A program made the translations under genes and the position numbers. This document shows, piece after piece, positions 29,607 to 32,618 of a stretch of 32,618 nucleotides of DNA (the first letter of the stretch is position 1; each line of letters starts with the position of its first letter). The notes below the pieces were generated by a model, which was not told the origin of the DNA, ran no database searches, and worked only from the letters and a program-made list of their open reading frames with translations. The stretch is from Anaerolinea thermophila (GTDB taxonomy: Bacteria; Chloroflexota; Anaerolineae; Anaerolineales; Villigracilaceae), in assembly GCA_020722345.1 (NCBI GenBank), contig DYKZ01000012.1:1-32618 (forward strand). The letters run 5' to 3'.

Positions 29607-30470
29607 ATGGAGACGATCCGCATGAACGTGCACAGCCAGGAATACATGGAGACGATGGCGCGCCTGATGTCCGAGGCGCTCGAGTCGCCCGAGGGGATGC
29701 GCGCGCTGGCCGCGGCCATCTCCGAGCCCATCGAACAGGAAATCAAACGCAAGGAGATCTCTTCGCTCCTGCTCACCAAGCATACTCTTCCCAAGGGCGA
29801 GCGTCCTCTCTACCAGAAGAAGCCCAAAGTGAAGGCCTACTGGATTTCCACCGAGGGCGAGGCTCAGGAGCAGGAAGTCGGCAAGGACGAAGTGGAGTTT
29901 CCCACCAACCGCATCCACTCCGCGCCCATGGTCGACGTTTCGGTGCTCAAGAACGGCAACATCGGCACCCTGATGGACATCCAGACCTCGGCCGCGGACG
30001 AAATCCGCAAGGAGATCGACAAGCGGACCATTACGGTGCTTTCGGCGGCGGTTCCCGCGGCCAACACCGTGGAGGTGACCGGCGCGACCCTCACCGAGGA
30101 GGCGCTCAACGAGGCGATCTCCATCATCGAAGACCTCGAGTTGACGGTGAAGTACATCGTCATGAGGGGCCGGCGTTTCAATGACCTGCGGGGCTGGAAC
30201 CTCGACCCGGAAACCAAAGCCGAACTGCGGGCCAAGGGCGTCATCAAGAACTACGGGACCGGCGGCATTCTGCTGACCGCCGCGCAGGCCATCGACGAGG
30301 TGCTGCTCATCCCCGACGAGGAAGTGGGCAAGTTGCCGGTGCGCGAAAACCTCAAGACCGAAGCCATCGAGCAGAAGACGCGCTTCAAGACGGGCTGGCT
30401 CGTCTGGTCGGAACTGGGGCAAGGCATCACCCGCCCGGACATTCTCGCCAAGATCAAGATTCTCGGCTGA
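29607..30470 (+). CDS. Major capsid protein (HK97 fold)
   Basis: The 287-residue protein follows an excellent AGGAGG and comes directly after scaffold and decoration genes. Visible segments fit an HK97-fold capsid protein: an N-terminal helical region (YMETMARLMSEALESPEGMRAL), VKAYWISTEGEAQEQEVGKD (E-loop region), DIQTSAADEIRKEIDKRTI (spine helix), then P-domain strands and a C-terminal KTRFKTGWLVWSELGQGITRPD strand. It would form the capsid shell on the scaffold and be matured by the protease in the upstream fusion. The call rests on position, length and secondary-structure pattern. Confidence 0.8.
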   Translation: METIRMNVHSQEYMETMARLMSEALESPEGMRALAAAISEPIEQEIKRKEISSLLLTKHTLPKGERPLYQKKPKVKAYWISTEGEAQEQEVGKDEVEFPTNRIHSAPMVDVSVLKNGNIGTLMDIQTSAADEIRKEIDKRTITVLSAAVPAANTVEVTGATLTEEALNEAISIIEDLELTVKYIVMRGRRFNDLRGWNLDPETKAELRAKGVIKNYGTGGILLTAAQAIDEVLLIPDEEVGKLPVRENLKTEAIEQKTRFKTGWLVWSELGQGITRPDILAKIKILG

Positions 30471-30482
30471 CGGAGGTGAACC

Positions 30483-30845
30483 GTGACGGTGAAACTGAAA
30501 AACATCCGACCGGGAGTCCTGATCATCGCCGACGCCAAGCTGCGTCTCGATCCGGGCGAGACCTTTGAAACGGACGCGCTTTCCCCCCAAATGGAATCGG
30601 CGTTGTCCGCGGGAAGGCTCACGCGGATGGACGGCAAGGACGATCACCGGAAACAGGATGAAAGCCCCAAGACCGGTATTCAAGAGGAAGACCTCTCTGG
30701 GCTTACCGCAACCGAAGCCATCTCCCGGATCGGCACCGAGGGTGATCCCGACAAGCTCAAAGCCCACTTGGCGGGCGAGAAACGACGAACGGTGATCGAC
30801 GCCCTCAAGAAACGGTTGACGGAGGTGGAAGGTGGCGCTGGCTGA
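30483..30845 (+). CDS. Small head-associated protein of unknown function
   Basis: A GTG start with GGAGGTGAACC upstream gives 120 residues. The first 45 residues form a short beta-rich module (VKLKNIRPGVLIIADAKLRLDPGETFE), then a charged linker, then a helical C-terminus (ATEAISRIGTEGDPDKLKAHLAGEKRRTVID) resembling a helix-extension-helix. Such a protein directly after the major capsid gene is often a head fibre or connector accessory. It overlaps the next gene by 14 bp. Confidence 0.6.
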   Translation: MTVKLKNIRPGVLIIADAKLRLDPGETFETDALSPQMESALSAGRLTRMDGKDDHRKQDESPKTGIQEEDLSGLTATEAISRIGTEGDPDKLKAHLAGEKRRTVIDALKKRLTEVEGGAG

Positions 30846-31290
30846 TTTCGTCGCCGTTCTCCGGACCGACCTGTCCGACCCCCAGGGCGAGTTGTTCACT
30901 GACGATGTGCTTTCCCGCTGCATCCTGAAAGGCGTCCATCGTCTGGCGCGCGACCTGGAGCTTTCCCTGTCCGTCGTGAACGGAGAGGTGGTTCCGGAGC
31001 CGGAAGGCGAGACTCGTGAACTGCTGCTTTTACTTGGCCAAATACATGCCTGCCAGGTCATGCGGGCCTCGACCGCCAACGCCTTCGCCTTTTCCAGCGG
31101 CGACAAGCGGGTGGACAAGACCAAGCAACCCGAGCATTGGGCCGGACTCGAGGAAGACCTCAAGGCCGTGTACAAGCAGCTGCTGAGTGAAATCAAACCG
31201 GGAGCCGCCGCATCCCCCGAGGACTACATCATCACCCCCGGAGGACTCGCGCCGGTCATCTACGATCAAGGAAGCGAGCTTGAGCTGTGA
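30832..31290 (+). CDS. Head-tail connector/adaptor-like protein
   Basis: A GTG start preceded by GGAGGTGGAAG gives 152 residues. The N-terminal helical pattern (LADFVAVLRTDLSDPQGELFTDDVLSRCILKGVHRLARDLE) is typical of gp6/gp15-type adaptors that bind below the portal. The middle helices (LLLLGQIHACQVMRASTANAFAF) and the C-terminal PGGLAPVIYD tail also fit. It lies in the usual place between major capsid and stopper proteins and is joined to the next gene by a GTGA overlap. Confidence 0.65.
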   Translation: MALADFVAVLRTDLSDPQGELFTDDVLSRCILKGVHRLARDLELSLSVVNGEVVPEPEGETRELLLLLGQIHACQVMRASTANAFAFSSGDKRVDKTKQPEHWAGLEEDLKAVYKQLLSEIKPGAAASPEDYIITPGGLAPVIYDQGSELEL

Positions 31291-31649
31291 CCCTCTTGAG
31301 CGATCCCGAGAAAGCGGCGGCCGCCGGGGACGTAAAGGAACTGATCCTTGCATGCGGGCAGGAAGCGGCGTTGCTGCGCGCAGTCCCCGGCGAGCGATTG
31401 TATGGATCGGACGACGCATCGTTCACTGAAGTGGAGAGTTTTCCGCTCGAGTTCATCGAAGCGCCGCCGGAGGACCTCGCCAACAAGATCGACGCCACGG
31501 CCTGCGTGCTCCCCGGACTGGATGTGAGACCGGAAGACCGGGTGCAAAGCGGAGCGGACGTGTTTCGGGTTCAGACCGTAGTGGAGGAGCGTCTTTTCGG
31601 CGTCGCAACCCACAAGGTACTGAAGCTGGTGCGCATCCATGGGAGTTAA
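31287..31649 (+). CDS. Head closure / stopper-like protein
   Basis: A GTG start overlapping the previous stop (GTGA) gives 120 residues. The sequence is a small beta-rich protein (FPLEFIEAPPEDLANKIDAT, VRPEDRVQSGADVFRVQTV, THKVLKLVRIHG). The R-x-E-D-R-V pattern before a strand pair resembles head closure or stopper proteins (SPP1 gp16, HK97 gp7), which carry a conserved beta-barrel. It lies in the expected order, adaptor then stopper then gp10-like protein. The identification is mainly by synteny. Confidence 0.6.
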   Translation: MTLLSDPEKAAAAGDVKELILACGQEAALLRAVPGERLYGSDDASFTEVESFPLEFIEAPPEDLANKIDATACVLPGLDVRPEDRVQSGADVFRVQTVVEERLFGVATHKVLKLVRIHGS

Positions 31650-32124
31650 GCGTTTCGGCGACTGGGACAAAGCGAAAGCGAAGCTGGCCGCCAATCCCGG
31701 AGCCCGGCTCGCCCTGGCGATCAGGCAGGCGACCATCAAGAACGCCGTTCTCCTGGTGCGCGAGATCAAACGCGGCATCCGGTCCCAGGCACCAGGCGGC
31801 AAGGCGTTCGTCAAGTTGGCCGAGAGCACCATCGCACGCAAGGGCTCCAGCAAGGCCCTGATCGACACCGGCTTCCTCGTCAATTCGATCACTCAGCGCA
31901 TCCTTTCGGACCGGGCTTTCGTGGGACTCCTGCGCGGCACTGTCAACAAGGACGGCGACGACCTGGTGAACATCGGCGCGGTGATGGAGTACGGAGCCAC
32001 CATCCAGCATCCCAACGGCGCGGTGATCGTCATCCCGCCACGTCCCTTCCTGCATCCCACCATGGAAAAGTACCACGGGCAGATCATCGAGAACTACCGC
32101 CAAGCGATCCGCTCGGTGATTTGA
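31639..32124 (+). CDS. HK97 gp10-like neck / tail completion protein
   Basis: The 161-residue product overlaps the previous gene by 11 bp. It matches the gp10-like layout: an N-terminal helix with basic residues (AIRQATIKNAVLLVREIKRGI), LIDTGFLVNSITQRI, GAVMEYGATIQHPNG, and the hallmark PPRPFLHPTMEKY before a C-terminal helix. These proteins link head and tail in siphophages and myophages. It is the last + strand gene in the window. Tail genes would be expected further right but are not visible. Confidence 0.8.
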   Translation: MGVKRFGDWDKAKAKLAANPGARLALAIRQATIKNAVLLVREIKRGIRSQAPGGKAFVKLAESTIARKGSSKALIDTGFLVNSITQRILSDRAFVGLLRGTVNKDGDDLVNIGAVMEYGATIQHPNGAVIVIPPRPFLHPTMEKYHGQIIENYRQAIRSVI

Positions 32125-32134
32125 TGGGCGGTCT

Positions 32135-32356
32135 TTATTCCTTCTTACCGATTCCGCTCTTGATAAGCTTGTTCACCGATGAATGACCGGTCTGTTTGAG
32201 CAGGGTGTCCACATGCATGTCCGCGCGCACCCCAAAATCCCTATCGTACTGTTCTTCCAGCGTGCCCACGTGCTTGTCGTCGCGGGTGTCTCTGAGACGG
32301 CCATTCGTTTGATTTCGTGATCTGTTACCGCGCATTGAAGGATCATCTTTTGCCAT
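32135..32356 (-). CDS. Small minus-strand protein of unknown function (candidate moron)
   Basis: The 73-residue product is highly charged, without membrane segments. It has a basic N-terminus (MRGNRSRNQTNGRLRDTRDD) and a motif-like core, HVGTLEEQYDRDFGVRAD, followed by MHVDTLLKQTGHSS. The GTL-x(3)-Y-x(2)-DFG-x-R-x-DM pattern recurs, in my recollection, in small bacterial proteins of unknown role, but I cannot name a family. It lies 10 nt after the gp10-like gene in the opposite orientation. A GAGG about 12 bases before the ATG is a weak ribosome binding site. The surrounding DNA is less GC-rich than the phage genes, suggesting a moron. Confidence 0.6.
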   Translation of the reverse strand: MAKDDPSMRGNRSRNQTNGRLRDTRDDKHVGTLEEQYDRDFGVRADMHVDTLLKQTGHSSVNKLIKSGIGKKE

Positions 32357-32384
32357 TGGATATATACCTCTTCTTGGGTTGTTG

Positions 32385-32428
32385 GTGCGATCAGTGTCGC
32401 ACTATATCGTCACCATGTTTGGGTGACG
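32385..32428. promoter_or_regulatory. Two operator-like inverted repeats upstream of the minus-strand small gene
   Basis: GTGCGA-TCAGTG-TCGCAC (32385-32402) and CGTCACC-ATGTTTG-GGTGACG (32408-32428) are perfect inverted repeats, 6 and 7 bp per arm. They lie 29-72 bp upstream of the minus-strand gene at 32135-32356 and downstream of the partial gene at the right edge. No clear T-run follows, so operators or a weak terminator are both possible. Confidence 0.5.
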
Positions 32429-32459
32429 GAATTCCCATAATGCTCAAATGCCAGGATCA

Positions 32460-32618
32460 TCAAGTCCGGGACCTGTGGCCTTCCTGTCGCCGAATGAGGT
32501 CCACAAAACGCGAGACGATCTTCTCGTGGATGTGCTTGGGATTCGACCGCCTAATGGCTTCAGAAAAAACCTCCGCCTCCTTGCTGGTGATTCCACCGAC
32601 CTTGTGCAGTTCGGCCAC
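32460..32618 (-). CDS. 3' end of a minus-strand gene of unknown function (partial)
   Basis: Read from the window edge on the minus strand, the frame is open for 52 codons to a TGA at 32460-32462. The visible C-terminal sequence is helical and charged: GGITSKEAEVFSEAIRRSN, then HIHEKIVSRFVDLIRRQEG. The start lies outside the window. It is not in the ORF track because the visible part is short. It may form one minus-strand unit with the next small gene, though inverted repeats lie between them. Confidence 0.45.
   Translation of the reverse strand: MAELHKVGGITSKEAEVFSEAIRRSNPKHIHEKIVSRFVDLIRRQEGHRSRT

Noticed and set aside
1-32618. tRNA genes, rRNA genes, CRISPR arrays and insertion sequences
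   Set aside because: No cloverleaf-like sequences, regular spacer-repeat arrays or transposase genes were seen on reading either strand; a tRNA scan would be needed for certainty.

Overview
The window is a high-GC segment of a temperate tailed phage or prophage (capsid of the HK97 type, terminase/portal packaging, gp10-like neck protein, tyrosine recombinase). Protein style and GC content suggest a proteobacterial host, possibly a deltaproteobacterium/Desulfobacterota, but no host gene fixes the organism. Nearly all phage genes are on the + strand, tightly packed and often joined by ATGA or GTGA overlaps. Three minus-strand cassettes interrupt this layout.

Layout. (1) 1-1091: a small unknown gene, then a sigma-70-family factor whose ribosome binding site lies in a perfect hairpin. 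(2) 1229-9895: a replication/recombination operon with a small unknown protein, a PD-(D/E)XK nuclease with a Cys cluster, a Sak4/AAA_24-type ATPase, a DUF669-like protein, an ERCC4 nuclease, a RecD2-type helicase and a large primase-helicase. (3) 9896-10284: a non-coding region with eleven copies of the heptamer GCGAAGG in both orientations, a candidate origin. (4) 10319-11439: an unknown protein and a small HTH protein. (5) 11524-16074: small terminase, a minus-strand recombinase cassette (24-codon leader ORF, stand-alone core-binding-domain protein, complete tyrosine recombinase), a lipoprotein, a small unknown protein and the large terminase. (6) 16109-17883, minus strand: an AbiEi/AbiEii type IV toxin-antitoxin pair with a clear sigma-70-type promoter and two operator-like inverted repeats. 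(7) 18223-25203: portal, a 1521-residue MuF head protein with kinase-like and probable ADP-ribosyltransferase-like domains, and two small genes that could be immunity proteins. (8) 25346-32124: one ORF fusing two D12 adenine methyltransferases to a capsid maturation protease and scaffold, then decoration protein, major capsid protein and connector/neck genes. (9) 32135-32618: small minus-strand genes at the right edge.

The main regulatory observation is a directional bipartite motif, CCGAC followed at a fixed distance by CTCCGGTAGGTAT. It occurs five times, always on the + strand, 37-147 nt before the first gene of an operon. The fixed spacing and lack of dyad symmetry look like a promoter. 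The -10-like half matches TATAAT poorly, and the first copy lies directly after the phage sigma gene, so these may be promoters for the phage sigma factor (inference).

The two most unusual proteins both belong to the head. The MuF fusion has the form of a polymorphic toxin that could be carried in or assembled with the capsid. The methyltransferase-protease-scaffold fusion could place DNA methyltransferases inside the prohead, possibly for self-protection against restriction (inference).
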